Shown one piece after another: positions 1-10,817 of a DNA stretch of 64,000 bases. The notes below the pieces were generated by a model. The model ran no database searches, was not told where the DNA came from, and saw only the letters and a program-made list of their open reading frames with translations. The translations under genes and the position numbers were made by a program. Each line of letters starts with the position of its first letter. Positions within the stretch are counted from its first letter, which is position 1. This DNA comes from Pyropia haitanensis (Eukaryota; Rhodophyta; Bangiophyceae; Bangiales; Bangiaceae): positions 3,053,090 through 3,117,089 of the forward strand of contig SDUX01000010.1 of assembly GCA_008729055.1 (NCBI GenBank), written 5' to 3'.

Positions 1-3000
1 AAGCCAGCCGTTGAGGGGGTCATCCTCCAAGTGCACCTCGGCGTCCGACACGGAGATGTGGAGGTCGGGCATTGGCTTCTTCTTGCCCGACGACACGCCG
101 ATGCTACCGCCACCCGCGGCAGACGCCACACCAGGGTCTGCTGCCCTTGTGGACGACAACGGTGGCGGCAACGCGCCCGGCTCGGTGGGGGCGTCCCGCG
201 CCTCTGCCCAATCCTCGTCGTCACTGCTGGCCGCACGGGCCACGAATATGTGGGACTCTGGGTGGCCAAGCGCGACACCGCGTTGGGCCGCCCAGCCGGC
301 GGCGACCGCGTCGGCATCGCTCAGCGGCTCCTGCGCAGCGCGGCCCGTGGGGGTCAGCGGTGACGCTCCGGGGGCCATGCTGCCGGTGGCCGCTTCTCCC
401 TCGGCCACTTCCTTCTCAGCCGCCCGCCGCGCCGCCTTGCGCGCTTTGGCCAGCGTAACGACCGCTTTGACGCGGATAATCCACTCCTGCAGGCGCGTCC
501 CAAACGCAAAGTCGTGCGGCAGAATCCCCCGCAGGCCGTCGGCGTGCAGCCGGACCGACTGCGGCCGCGCGGTTACGGCCATAGAGACCAGCGGGTTGTC
601 AAGGCGTATCGTCGTTGCGTGCGCAAACGGCACGTCCTGAAGGAACCACGTGACGCCAGAGACCACCCACACGGGGTCCGCAGGGGACATGGCCGCCACG
701 CCAACGATCGATGCACCACTGCACGGGCCATCGGGAAACGACGCTTTGATGCGCGCGTCCGACACAATCAGCGTTAGCCCGCGGAGGGCAGCGAGCGTGC
801 GGTCCAAGCGCGTGGTGGCCCCGCGACCACCGTCGGCTGCGCCACCCACATGCCGATGGAGACCTGCAGCCGGTGACGCACCCACGGTAGTCCCGCCACC
901 CGCCGCCGCCCTGCGCGGACGACGGCCAGGCATGGACAGGGGCGCGCCGCCCGCTTCCGGCGAGATCGCAACAGACGCGGCTGGGCTTTTTGCGGCAGAC
1001 CCCGCGATGTCGCCCAGGCTGGCCGCCTCCCCGAGAGCCTCGTCGCCCGGCACCACTGGCCGCTGTGGCAGCACCAGTCCCGCGCGTAGCCCGTCACTGT
1101 CGCTGTCGTCTTCGCCTTCGCCGTCGCGCCACGCCGCGCGCGCGCCACGCACAACGTCTGGCACCGAGTCGAGCGCGGTCTGCAGGTCATAGTCCCACCG
1201 CATGTCCGAGCCCGCGACGGTCACAGCGACGCGGCTCTCTGCATTGACCGAGCCCGCCACGCGGTCCACCTTGGCGGCCGTCACCACACCGTCGCACGTG
1301 GCGTGGAGGAGGGAGGTACCATCGACGGCAGCGTCGACCATAATCGGGGCTTCGAGTGCCTCGAGCGTGGATAGCGCGGCCGTGCCGGGCCGCACCAGTG
1401 CGGGCACATGCAAGCGGGTGACGAGGAGTACCAGCGCTTGGGATTCATGAGGGGGAGCCACCACTGACTCTGCGCCGCCGCCGGCGCTTGTGCCGACGCC
1501 GACACCAGCAGCAGCAGCGGCGGCGGCGGCAGCAGCAGCGGCGGCAACGGCAGGCGCCGGCGCGGTTCCGTCCGCACCGACGCCGCGGTCGGCACCTGGC
1601 GGCGGAACGGGCACGTCCACTTCGTCAGTCGGCAGCGAGAGCGGAAAGGGCAGCAGCTCGGCCCCAGGACCGGTGGGTACCGTCTCGGAAGGCGCGCCGG
1701 CCACCGAGATGGGCCCGTCTGGTCGTGCCAGGAGCAGAAACCCCCCGTTCCGCAGGTCCACCGACGCCTCCATCCTCGGCCGCGCGGCGAGCCCCCCAGA
1801 GAACATGAAGGACCGCGCCCAGCGGTCCTGCTCAGACGACGCAGCCGCCGCAGCGGGCGCCGCCTCGGACCGCCGCGCGGTGGCCAGTAGCGCCGCGCGG
1901 CTGCCATCCCAGCTGTGTCGCGCCGCCCGGAAGGACGTGCCGCCCGCCGCGAGCGCCGCCCGCAGGCCCACGAGCGCGGCACGGAGGCGGCCCAGCAGGA
2001 CGGCCAGAGCAACCGGTTCAGCAGCCGCCACCACGCCATCCATGGTGGCCTCTGTGCGAACAACGTGAGCGGCCGCCACATTCACATCAATGCTCCCGTG
2101 CAGGCGTGCGGCGTAGAAGGACGCGGCGGGACACGCTGCCGCCAGCGTAGCTACCGCTGCAGCCTGTGTGACGGGCGTTCGCAGCGCATCACTGGCTGCG
2201 GCGGCGCAGGCCGCCCGAGGGGCGGAACCGCCCGACGCTGACGGACTGCTGCCACCGGCGCCACCGCCACCGCCACCCCCACGGCTGCCGCCACCGCCGC
2301 CACGACCCCCACCCCTGGCCATTCCTGCCACTCCCGCGCCAGACCCAGACGCGGCCGCGCTGGGCGGGGTCAGCCCCGGCGCGAGCGGTGCCTCCGCCGC
2401 GCTGCCGGTGAATGACGACAGCTCCTCCGACGCAATGCCCAACGAAGACTCTGACGCGGTCGCGGGGTCGTCGACGGGCAGCCCGGCGGCTGCCGCAACG
2501 GGGGCGGTCGCCGTCAGCAGCGGCAGCGTCGGAGGCACAAGTGCCGCGGGTGCCGCTGCCGATCCTCGCGCCGATGCGGTCACTGCTACAGTTACCGCGG
2601 CATCGCGAACCCCTGGTGTCGCTGCAGCCGCCGATGATGCAGCTGTCGCCGTCGCCGAAGCCGCCGCCGCCGCCGTCCCCGTCGCCGCCGCCGCACCTCT
2701 CCCGTTGCCGCCGTCCTGCGACAGCCGCAGCGTCGATGCGGACGTCAACGCGCCTCCCCGCGGCCGCGCCGCGGCCGGGTCCGCATAACAGAGGTGCACC
2801 AAGACGCTCTCGTCGAGGGCCTCGGACGCGAGGGAGCCCGCCCGGAAGCCGTCGAGCGTCAACACACTCCGCGACGCCAGCTGCTGGTGCTGCTTGTCCG
2901 TGCCAAACGACTTGACGCGCAGCCGCCCAATAGTGACAAACACCCCCTCGGCCGGGGAGGTGGAAGCGGCCGCTGACGGGGCCGCCCCGCCGGGAGCTCC

Positions 3001-4261
3001 CGCCTCTGCGGACGCGGCGGCGGCAGCGGCGTGAACGGCCCCGCGCTCCCGCCGAACCGCGGCTGCCAGCCCGCGGGCAGCGCGGACGCCAGCGCTCACG
3101 GGCGTCGTCCGTCCCCACGGTGAGCGCACCCCCCCCCCCTCCCCCCCGTCCCCCCCGGGCGCCTCCGTCGCACCGGTGCCACCGCCCGCACGCTCACCTC
3201 TTCCACCGCGGCCCAGCCGTCCCAGTAGCGAATGGCGCCCTGCGCGCGCGGCCGGGGCAGCACCGGGATAAAGCGCGGGAGCTTACTCTGCAGCGCCCGC
3301 GTGTGGCCCGGACAAAGGTGGAGGTCCAGCGCCCCCGTCGCGGCCGTGACCAGCGGACCGTCGACGACGCCCGCAGCGTCGTCCCGGTCAATATGGCTGG
3401 CGCTGCCGGCGGCACGCCCTCCCCCCCCGTCGGTGCCGCCACCGCCACCACCCAGCGACAGTGCCATCCGCGGGACGGCGACGTGGAGGCGGAGGTCGTC
3501 GAGGACGCCCGACGTGCGACCCTTGAGCGGCGTCACCGGGTTGGCCGCCACCGTCGCGGTCACCACAAACGGGGTGGGGAGGGTGAGCGCGGCGGCGGCG
3601 GCGGTCCCCCGCGGGTTCACCGTCACCGCCAGCCGCGACGCCGACAGCGCAAAGCGGCCGGCAAGGACGCCGACGGGGCGCGCGGCGAGCACCACCCCCG
3701 ACGCCGAGACGGTAAACGCGCCCGCTCGCGAGACGGACAGGTCATCGACGCGGAGATGGAAGGCACGGAAGCACACAATCGCCGCCTCCGCGGCCGAGTT
3801 GCGCACCACGTTCTTGACATAGTACGTCCAGCCGCCGCCAGTAGTCAGGGCGTCCCGGGTACTCCGGGGGGGGGGCGGCGCCGCGACAGGTGGGGGGCGG
3901 ACCGGCGCACGACCGCCACCCGCCGCGGTAGCGGGCTCGCCACCCCTGTCCCCCCCCCCCCATCGGCCTTCCCCCCCTCCCCCGCGGGCGGTAGGTGCAC
4001 CACCACCCGCGCGGCGTGGACGTCGACGAGCGCGCCACACAGGTGCTCGGCGAGGAGGGCGGCGACGCGCGTGGACACGGTCACCGACAGGCCCGCCGGG
4101 AGGAGGTCAGACGCGCCCGGTGGCGAAGACAGCACCACCGACCCGGACGCGAGGCGGAGGTGTAGGTGCAGGCGGCGGCGGAGGAGGAGCGCGATGACCA
4201 CGGTGACGAGCGAGGCGGCCGCCGCAATGGCGGTGGCGACACCCAAAAGAAGGCCCGCCAT
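1..4261 (-). CDS. BLTP2/SABRE/Hobbit-like bridge lipid-transfer protein, N-terminal part (3' end beyond left edge)
   Basis: Proteins of this family are long hydrophobic-groove tubes that move phospholipids between the ER and other membranes. The chosen ATG (4259-4261) opens with a hydrophobic segment of about 25 residues (MAGLLLGVATAIAAAASLVT) followed by Arg-rich beta-type sequence, as in the ER-anchored N termini of SABRE/Hobbit/Fmp27. The frame is open without a stop from about 3170 down to base 1. Near the left edge it reads MPDLHISVSDAEVHLEDDPL, very like the family motif in which a beta strand precedes a Leu-Glu-Asp-Asp-Pro element, and further in LQEWIIRVKAVV. The coding frame changes twice: near the C run at about 3950 and between 3200 and 3100. 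The second could be a short intron, since a good GTGAGC donor lies at about 3197; otherwise these are homopolymer indels. Family identity rests on motifs only; VPS13-type relatives are the alternative. Confidence 0.55.
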
Positions 4262-5039
4262 GGTACGCCGGGGAGGGGGGGAGAGGTGGGGAGCCCGCGG
4301 TCATGGACGAGAAGGGCAGCGGGGGGGGGGGGAGCGGAGGGGACGGATGCAAGGGGCAAAGGGGAAGGGATGAGGAACGAGACGGGGGATGAGCAGGTGG
4401 ACGGGTGGGGTGGGGGAAACGGCCAGATGCGGCCGTCCACCGCCCCACCTCTCACCCCCGCGGCGAAGGGGAGGGGCGGCAGGGGGGGGGAGGGCGATGG
4501 CGACCAGGTCGCCGCCCCGACGCGGTGCGCGTGTGCTGACAAGACTGCCACCTCGGCGCGCGTGCGCGGCGGGACGGCGAGGGAGGGGCCGCCGCCCCTG
4601 CGCGGTGGTGGGCGGCGGACGTTGCCCCCCTCTCTGGGTCAAGGTTGGCTGCGCGGATTCACACGAGGCCACCTGATTGGCCAAGCGCCATCACCCGAGC
4701 GCCTGTGTGTCCCCGCATTGGTCAACAGTGCCATCTGGTGGGATCCGGGCCGACGCGGTCGACTGCAAAGGAAACCAGACACGCGCTCTCTCTCCGTCGC
4801 GAACGCCGTTCTGGTTGCCGTGCACCAGCTCGGGCTCGTGCGTCTTCTGCACACCCTGTCGTGTTGTCCGTTTCGCCTTGTCCCCGCATACGACTGAGCG
4901 GCTCTACTAGTGGCTACGCAAGCCAATTGCGATAGCTTTTTTTGCACGCCCGTCCGCCTCCCCCGTCAACCCGCCTGCCCGCCCCCTGCGTCAGCCCGGA
5001 ACGGCAGCTACCTCGCTCAGGGATGGAAGAGGACGGAGG
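4262..5039. other. intergenic, upstream of the BLTP2-like gene
   Basis: Contains G-rich runs up to about 4500, then a mixed-composition stretch. No ORF with coding character was seen. It should hold the promoter of the minus-strand gene starting at 4261; no TATA box could be picked out with confidence. A short AT-richer patch at 4900-4945 may be the outer edge of foldback copy A. Confidence 0.4.
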
Positions 5040-5099
5040 CCCTACCGCCACCGTCACCGTCGCCGCCGACACTGCGGCCCTAGCCTTTGGCCTCGGTGC

Positions 5100-6075
5100 T
5101 CCCCCCCAGCCGCGCCGCCCCCCCCCCTGTCCGCACCGCCCCCCCCCCTCGGCCGCGCCGCCCCCCCCCCGGCCGCACCGCCCGCCGCCGCCCCCGGCCG
5201 CGCCGCCCCCCCCCCGGCCGCACCGCCCGCCGCCGCCTCCGGCCGGGCCGCTAGCCCCGCCGCCGCCCCTCCCCCCCGGCCACGCCGCCCGCCACCGCGG
5301 GCTGCCCCGGCCAACCCCGCCCACGCCCCGGCGCCCGCTGCCACCGGCAGCCGCTGCGATCTCCGCTGCCACCGCCGCCGCCTCCGTCCCGCCCCCGCTG
5401 CTGCTGCCGCCCACCAGCTGCCGCTGCCGCGGCCGCCCGCTGGCCACCGCCGCCGCGGGCGGCCCCCGCCGGCCGCCGTCGCTGCTGGGTGCTCCCCGCC
5501 GCCGCCGCCCGACCCCTCCCGCCGCGGCTGCCGGCCGCCGCGGCCGCCGGCCGCCCCCGCCGCGGGCGGCCGCCGCCGGCCGCCGCTGCTGCTGGCTGCC
5601 CGCCGCGGCCGCCGCCGGCCCCCCCCGCTTCCGACCGCCCCTCCCCGCAGCGGCTACACGCCGGCCGCCGCGGCCGCGCGCGGCGGCCGCCGGCCGCCGC
5701 CGCCGCTGGCTGCTGGCCGCCGCCGCCGCCTGCCCCCCCCCGGCGCCGCTTGCCCCCCCCCGTCGCTGCCGCCGCCCGCCGCCCGCCGCCCGCCGCCGCC
5801 GCCCGCCGCCGCCGGTGGCTGTTGGCCGCCGCCGTCGCCCGCTTCTCCCCGCCGCGGTCGCTGGTTGCTGGCCGCTGCGGCCTGCGGCCGCCGCTGCTGC
5901 CCCCCCCCTCGCCGCCGCCGGCTGTTGGCTGCAGCTTCCCCCGCCACTCCCTGCTGCCGACTGCTGGCGCCGCCGCCCCCGCCCCCACTGCGGCCTGCGT
6001 TGCCTGCCGCAGCAGCTGACGGCAGGTGCCCCCGCGCTCGGTGCCGCCGCTTCCGGCTGCTGCTCCTGCCTGGGG
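5100..6075. repeat. left GC low-complexity arm of foldback copy A (GCC/CCG-rich)
   Basis: About 1 kb built almost only of CCG, GCC and CCCCCCC blocks with short variants, strongly C-biased on the plus strand. All six frames stay open because stop codons need A or T, so the long Pro/Ala/Arg-rich ORFs here are not evidence of a gene. It mirrors the G-rich tract at 7205-7640. Confidence 0.75.
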
Positions 6076-7204
6076 GGGGGGGTGGCCAGAGAAGGCGACG
6101 ATAACGGTTCCGGGCACCACCCGGGAGACGCCAAAACGATAGCATTTGCCCAGGATACCAGGCGAAAACTCCAAGTACCATGTATTGGAACTCGCCATTG
6201 TGTACGCCAAAGACTTGACTCCAACCTGGGCACGCACCTGGCCAATAAAAAGCGCGACATGCCTGCAGTGATAGGTTGTCACATGATCTGAATTATCATT
6301 GCCGGATGGACGAGTACAGTATTTAATTCGGCGAACCTGGTCAGCGAGTCGGGATTGCCGACGCCAACGGCTGAAGCGCCGGCGTCCGACGCCCCATTCC
6401 ACCCCGCCCTGTCGTCCGCTGCACCACTTCCCGGCCACCCAACAGGCCGGATAGATACACAAGCCATTGTTACTTGCTCTATTCAGCTGTGAGTGCGGGT
6501 GTGTGGGCGTCTGCTGGACCAGAGCCCGCAACGGCAACTGACGACCATGAAACGAACTGGCGGCATTTTTTTACGCTGTTTGCTCAAGCTGTTGTGTTCT
6601 GCTGAAACGTGGACCGTTAGGGACGCCAATAAGTCAATACAGACGGTGTTTCACCTTCACCAGCGCCTCCGAGCGGCATAACCGAGGGGGGATGGTGAAT
6701 GCATGGTGTCCGTCCATGGGGTCGTTGGGGGTTCTTCTCTACCAGACGTCTGCAGATCCGCACTCACAACTGAATAGAACAAGTAAAGCAGGCTTGTGTA
6801 TCCGTCCGGCCTGCTGGGTGGCCGGGAAATAATGAAGTCGTCGACAGGGCAGGGTGGAGGGGGGCGTCTCGGACGCCGGCGCTTCAGCCGCTTGCGTCCC
6901 AGCAGTTGCGAGTCGATGCCCAGGTTACTCGCCGAGTCAAGTACAGTAATCATCTATCCCGCAGTGATGAACTCGGGATGCACTCCTCAGGTTGCACGGG
7001 TAGAGATTGCGTGGCAGCCTATCATACGAGACCAGTGGCGCACTTGGCTCACATCTCGTGGCTTATCTGGTGTATCAAGTAGGGGGTGTATGTATTTTTC
7101 TCAGTTAAAATCTGGTAGTGCCTGTTTTTTTTTCAATACCCCTGTGTGCAACCTGGGTTGCTGGTCCCCACCACCCCCCACCATCGTCGCGTGGCCCTGT
7201 CCTT

Positions 7205-7640
7205 CAACCCTTCGCCACGAGGTGGCGGAGGGAGACGGCAGCTTGCGGCGCGGCGCTCACAGCCGGCCGGGGCGGCGGCGGGGGGGGGAGGAGCGGCAGT
7301 CCGCGGCGGCGGGGGGGGGGGCGGTAGCGCCCGCCGGCGGAGCCTGGCCGCCTCGACTGGAGGCGGCAGCCGGTCGCGGCGGCAGAAGGGTAGGGGGCGG
7401 ACACGTGCGCCGGCTGCAGCTGGCAAAGGCGGCGGCGGTGCGGGGGGGAGTGGCAGCCCGCGGCGGCGGGGGGGGGGGGGGCGGTAGCGCCCGCCGGCGG
7501 AGCCTAGCCGCCCCGCACTGGCGGCGGGTGCCGGTCGCAGCGACGGCGAGGGAGGCGGCGGGGGGAGGGAAAGCGGCAGCTCGCGGCGGCGGCAAGGAAG
7601 GGGGAGGTGGCGCGCGCCGGCGGAGCCCGGCCACGTAGGC
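7205..7640. repeat. right GC low-complexity arm of foldback copy A (GGC-rich)
   Basis: G-biased GGC/GGCGGCGG tract containing two near-copies of a block reading GCCCGCCGGCGGAGCCT (about 7331 and 7490) plus G runs. It is the inverted counterpart, in composition and position, of the C-rich tract at 5100-6075, though shorter. Confidence 0.65.
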
Positions 7641-7891
7641 GCACCAGGGGCCGCCCTGCCCCCCCCCTTTCCCCCCCCCCTACCCCCTCTGCTGTTGCAG
7701 AGAGCGGTGGCCACCGCGACAGTCGTCACATGTCCCTGGGCCTCTTCGTCGGAAACGGAGCATCACATCTAGGGCGCCACATCTGGCAGCTGTGCAGTTA
7801 TGATGAGGTCCGGAGGTGCAACGTTCGCGTGCTCCCCCAAACAAACACGAGCCCCCCCTACAGGCTCCGCCAGGCCCCCCCAGGGCGATGC

Positions 7892-7899
7892 GCAGGGAG
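7892..7899. repeat. target-site duplication, left (hAT-like element)
   Basis: GCAGGGAG immediately outside the left terminal repeat, identical to the eight bases at 8735-8742. Confidence 0.8.
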
Positions 7900-8734
7900 T
7901 AGGCCTGTACTTCACGCCCTTTAGGTGATTGGGAAGTCACGTTTTACGTGATCACATGCACGTTTTTTGCGTGATCACTAATCACGCCCCAGCAGAACAG
8001 GGCGTGACGTGGGGCGTGATCTCACGAAATAATTACTGCGAAGGCGGACTTAGTACAGTACAATCCAGGGCACTGTGGGCGGGGCCGCGGGTGCCCAATT
8101 GCGACCCGGGTCAGTCAGCCCGCCTGCCCTCGCACGCAGCCCCAAACGCCACAGGGTAGGCCCCCTCCCGGACTGGTTCCCCCTCCACTACGTCTGCGTC
8201 GGTGGCGGCAGCTGCAACGACAGTTGCTGTGTCTGCGGCTGTTGCGGTTGTACACCGGCGGTGGCGCCGAAACTGGCTGGCCGCCATCCAGTTTCTCATT
8301 CCCCCCCCCTCCGCCTGTAGCGCGCATTCGATTTCTTTGTTGCAGAAGCCAGGTTGGTGCCGCGCGCGTCAGCGCGTGGGGGGGGCCGGTGGTCCGGCAG
8401 ACGTGGCGCCGGACGGGGCTGCGGCAGCCGCCGGTGGGGCTGAGCCACGCGTCCTCCTTACCAACCTGTTTGACACAGAGTGGTACTTGAAGGATGTCAA
8501 GGCCATCTACGGTGTGTGATTCATTCCTCACTTAAAATCCTAGTGCAGATCACAGTGGCCGCCAAACATAGAAGAGGGGTGCTACATGAACACGGATCAA
8601 GTAGATACGTCCTTTAGTGGGTGCTACGTTTGTGTGATCACGCCACGAAAAGGGCGTGATCAGGGCTTGAATAGGCGTGATCGAGCGTGTCGCGCCCTCA
8701 CGCCCCACGTTTGGGGGCGTGAAGTACAAGCCTA
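7900..8734. mobile_element. non-autonomous hAT-like DNA transposon (835 bp)
   Basis: The left end reads TAGGCCTGTACTTCACGCCC and the right end, on the opposite strand, TAGGCTTGTACTTCACGCCC: terminal inverted repeats of about 20 bp with one mismatch. They are flanked by a perfect 8-bp direct duplication, GCAGGGAG, at 7892-7899 and 8735-8742. Eight-base target duplications are typical of hAT elements (also P and some others). Inside each end sits a cluster of GTGATCAC/GGCGTGATC motifs (about 7922-8022 and 8634-8685), resembling subterminal transposase-binding repeats of hAT elements. The interior has no transposase; one short open frame (8202-8519) is unrecognised. Confidence 0.8.
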
Positions 8735-8742
8735 GCAGGGAG
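8735..8742. repeat. target-site duplication, right (hAT-like element)
   Basis: GCAGGGAG immediately outside the right terminal repeat, identical to 7892-7899. Confidence 0.8.
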
Positions 8743-8956
8743 GGCGTGAGGGCCACTTTGCGCACGCTGGGCGCGTAACATTCCATGAGCCCCCCATGGG
8801 CCCCCCGAGCCCCCTTGGAAACGCGCTACAAGTGTCCCGCCCAAGCGGGCGCCCAATAAGATCCTGTCCCATTCCCCGTCTATGAATCCCATCCCCCCCT
8901 CTCCCCAGAACTCCCCCAGACGCATCCCCCCCCCCCCCCAACACCCCCCAGAGCGA

Positions 8957-9002
8957 CCCACAACGGATTAGTAGCCCACCTACACGACGGATCCGTTGTG
9001 GG
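8957..9002. repeat. perfect 12-bp inverted repeat (hairpin)
   Basis: CCCACAACGGAT (8957-8968) and ATCCGTTGTGGG (8991-9002) can pair around a 22-nt loop. It lies between the hAT-like element and the next inverted-repeat element; its function is unknown. Confidence 0.6.
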
Positions 9003-9026
9003 CCGTTTTCTTTGGAACACTCGCTA

Positions 9027-9597
9027 GAGAGCTTCAGCAGGAAGGATCTGGGAAGAGATCTCGATAATTTCTCGGTAGCGTGGCAGCAGAGGTTTCTTAC
9101 CAGAACTGAGGCTGCGGGACCTTCAGCAGGTACCAGATCTCGTTATGGAAAACTGCACGTTGCGTGGATGTAGTTGACACGAAACGTGGAGCGAACAGCG
9201 CGTCCCTGCCGGAAGGGAGCCGCCCCAGATCGGTCGCCCGCCGAGGGATGCATTGCGTCGCCAAGAAGGACAGGTCCTGCAGCCGGAGACAGGCGTGGCG
9301 CGGAGGCGTTGGGCGGGCACACTGGCGGAGGAGGCAGCGTGAGGCGATTATGTCTCGTCGGACCTCGCCAATTCGATCTACCGCGCGTCGCTGGACTGGG
9401 CGCGACGCAGCGCCATTCGCAGCCGACAATTGCTGCTCAGCACAACACGTGTCCTCCTCCCGGTACCAAGATCCACTTCGTTATGCGGGGCAACATAAGG
9501 GTTTTTTCCTTATCAGATCTCGTTATGCGGAGACTACGTGGCAAACGTGTCAAGCATATAACGAGATCTTAACGAGATCTGTACCTGCTGAAGCTCT
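9027..9597. mobile_element. 571-bp inverted-repeat element flanked by TA (MITE-like)
   Basis: The left end GAGAGCTTCAGCAGG (9027-9041) is mirrored by CCTGCTGAAGCTCT (9584-9597), and TA lies directly outside both ends (9025-9026, 9598-9599). Internal copies of CTTCAGCAGGTAC (9121) and of AGATCTCGTTA/TAACGAGATCT (9131, 9514, 9560, 9571) suggest subterminal repeats. A TA duplication would fit the Tc1/mariner superfamily, but TA is common, so the superfamily is only a guess. No coding region. Confidence 0.45.
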
Positions 9598-10817
9598 TAA
9601 CTACCGCTCTTGTGGCGTGGCTGACGGCACAATCGTTCACCGAAGGCAAACGCAACACCGCCCTCGGTCGCTGTCCTCCCCTCGGGTACGGTATCCCCTC
9701 TCACTCGTCCTCGGCTACTAATTTCGCCGGCGGGCCAAGTGTCGGTGGGCGGCCAAGCGGGCAAGACAGGGGGGACCGGGGCGCGACCGCCGCCACCACC
9801 GCCGCCCGCCCGCCTCGCCGCCACCGTCGGCTGCCGTCAGCGGCGGGACGGCAGTGCGCCGTTCACCACCGGCGCGCGGCAGATTCCCCCCTCCACCCCC
9901 CAAACATGGCCGCGGCGGGGCATCGGGTCGGGCGTGGTGTCAGCTACCTCCCTGGCCCGCCGCCGCCGCCGCCACCACCTTCCTGCCGGGGCGGCACCGG
10001 GGGGAGGTTGCGCGTTCTCGTGGACAAGGGCTGTGGTCCCCCTGGCGTCGCCCCTCCCTCAGCGGCGGTGGCGGCGGCGGCGGCGGCAGCCGTGCGGTCA
10101 GACGGCACTGGGCGGTAGGCGCGGGGGGTTGGACGTGCCGCTCGCCAGCCTGGCTGCTCGCGCCAGCGCGGCGATGGGGCCCATCCCCCTACAGGTCGGC
10201 CCCCGTGGCCGAAAGGCGGGTGGGGCGGGTGGCGGTGCGGCGCCCGCCCACGTCCCCGTCGGCCGAGAGCACCGCTGCCAATGGCCGCCGCTCCACCCGC
10301 CCTTCCTCCGTCGCAGACGAGTGGGCGGCCGGCTGGGAGGCTCACCCCTGCCACTCTCCACGGGTGGTGGACGCCGCTTCCTCGTGGGCGCCTCCGCCTG
10401 GACCCCACGGCCTCCGCCACGTCCATCTCCCAACCCCAGCACGCCCTCCACCACCCCTTGCCTCAGTTTGTCCCCCAATCTCACCCCCCTCCCCCGCCAC
10501 CCCCACCCCCATCCTTGCTCACCCCCTCCGTCTTCCTCACGAACAGCACTCAGTCCGTTCTTGGTGCCCAGCACCGTGGTATGGAAAGCAGCCGGTGGCC
10601 GAGGACATCTACCCACCGCCAATTGCCCACCCTCCTCCGCGCCGGCCGCCGCGCGCGGCGGTGGATGGCGTGGGCGCTGCGGGAGGGCGCCGCGGCCAAC
10701 GCGGCCGTTGGTGTGGGCGGCGACTGCGGGGGGAGGTTGAGCGGCGGCGGTTCCACTGGCGGTGGCGGCGGCGGCGGTGGTGGCTACGGCGGTGGCGGCG
10801 GCGGCGGCAAGCGTCCG
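9598..10817. other. upstream region of the GT61 glycosyltransferase
   Basis: GC- and C-rich. The glycosyltransferase frame is already open from an in-frame ATG at 10281 (others at 10581 and 10665), but that part encodes Pro/Gly/Arg-rich low complexity. I therefore treat it as leader or a poorly conserved N-terminal extension. No promoter motif is evident. Confidence 0.4.

Larger units (their letters stand above)
5040..7640. mobile_element. foldback element copy A (deletion derivative of the family seen at 28.4-33.9 kb)
   Basis: The left unique arm (about 6080-6540) and right unique arm (about 6540-7190) are diverged inverted repeats of each other. For example GCTGAAGCGCCGGCGT at about 6370 is mirrored at about 6875-6889, followed in both arms by the block reading GGCCACCCARCAGGCC and a cytosine-poor stretch ending near TTACTTG. 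Outside these lie GC low-complexity arms: C-rich on the left, G-rich on the right, as expected for an inverted repeat. Both arms align with copy B, but the central about 1.5 kb of B is missing here. No transposase ORF is present, so the element is non-autonomous. The outer ends are approximate and no target duplication was identified. Confidence 0.6.

Noticed and set aside
8202..8519. 105-codon frame inside the hAT-like element as a transposase remnant
   Set aside because: No hAT motif recognised; its length is expected by chance in this composition.
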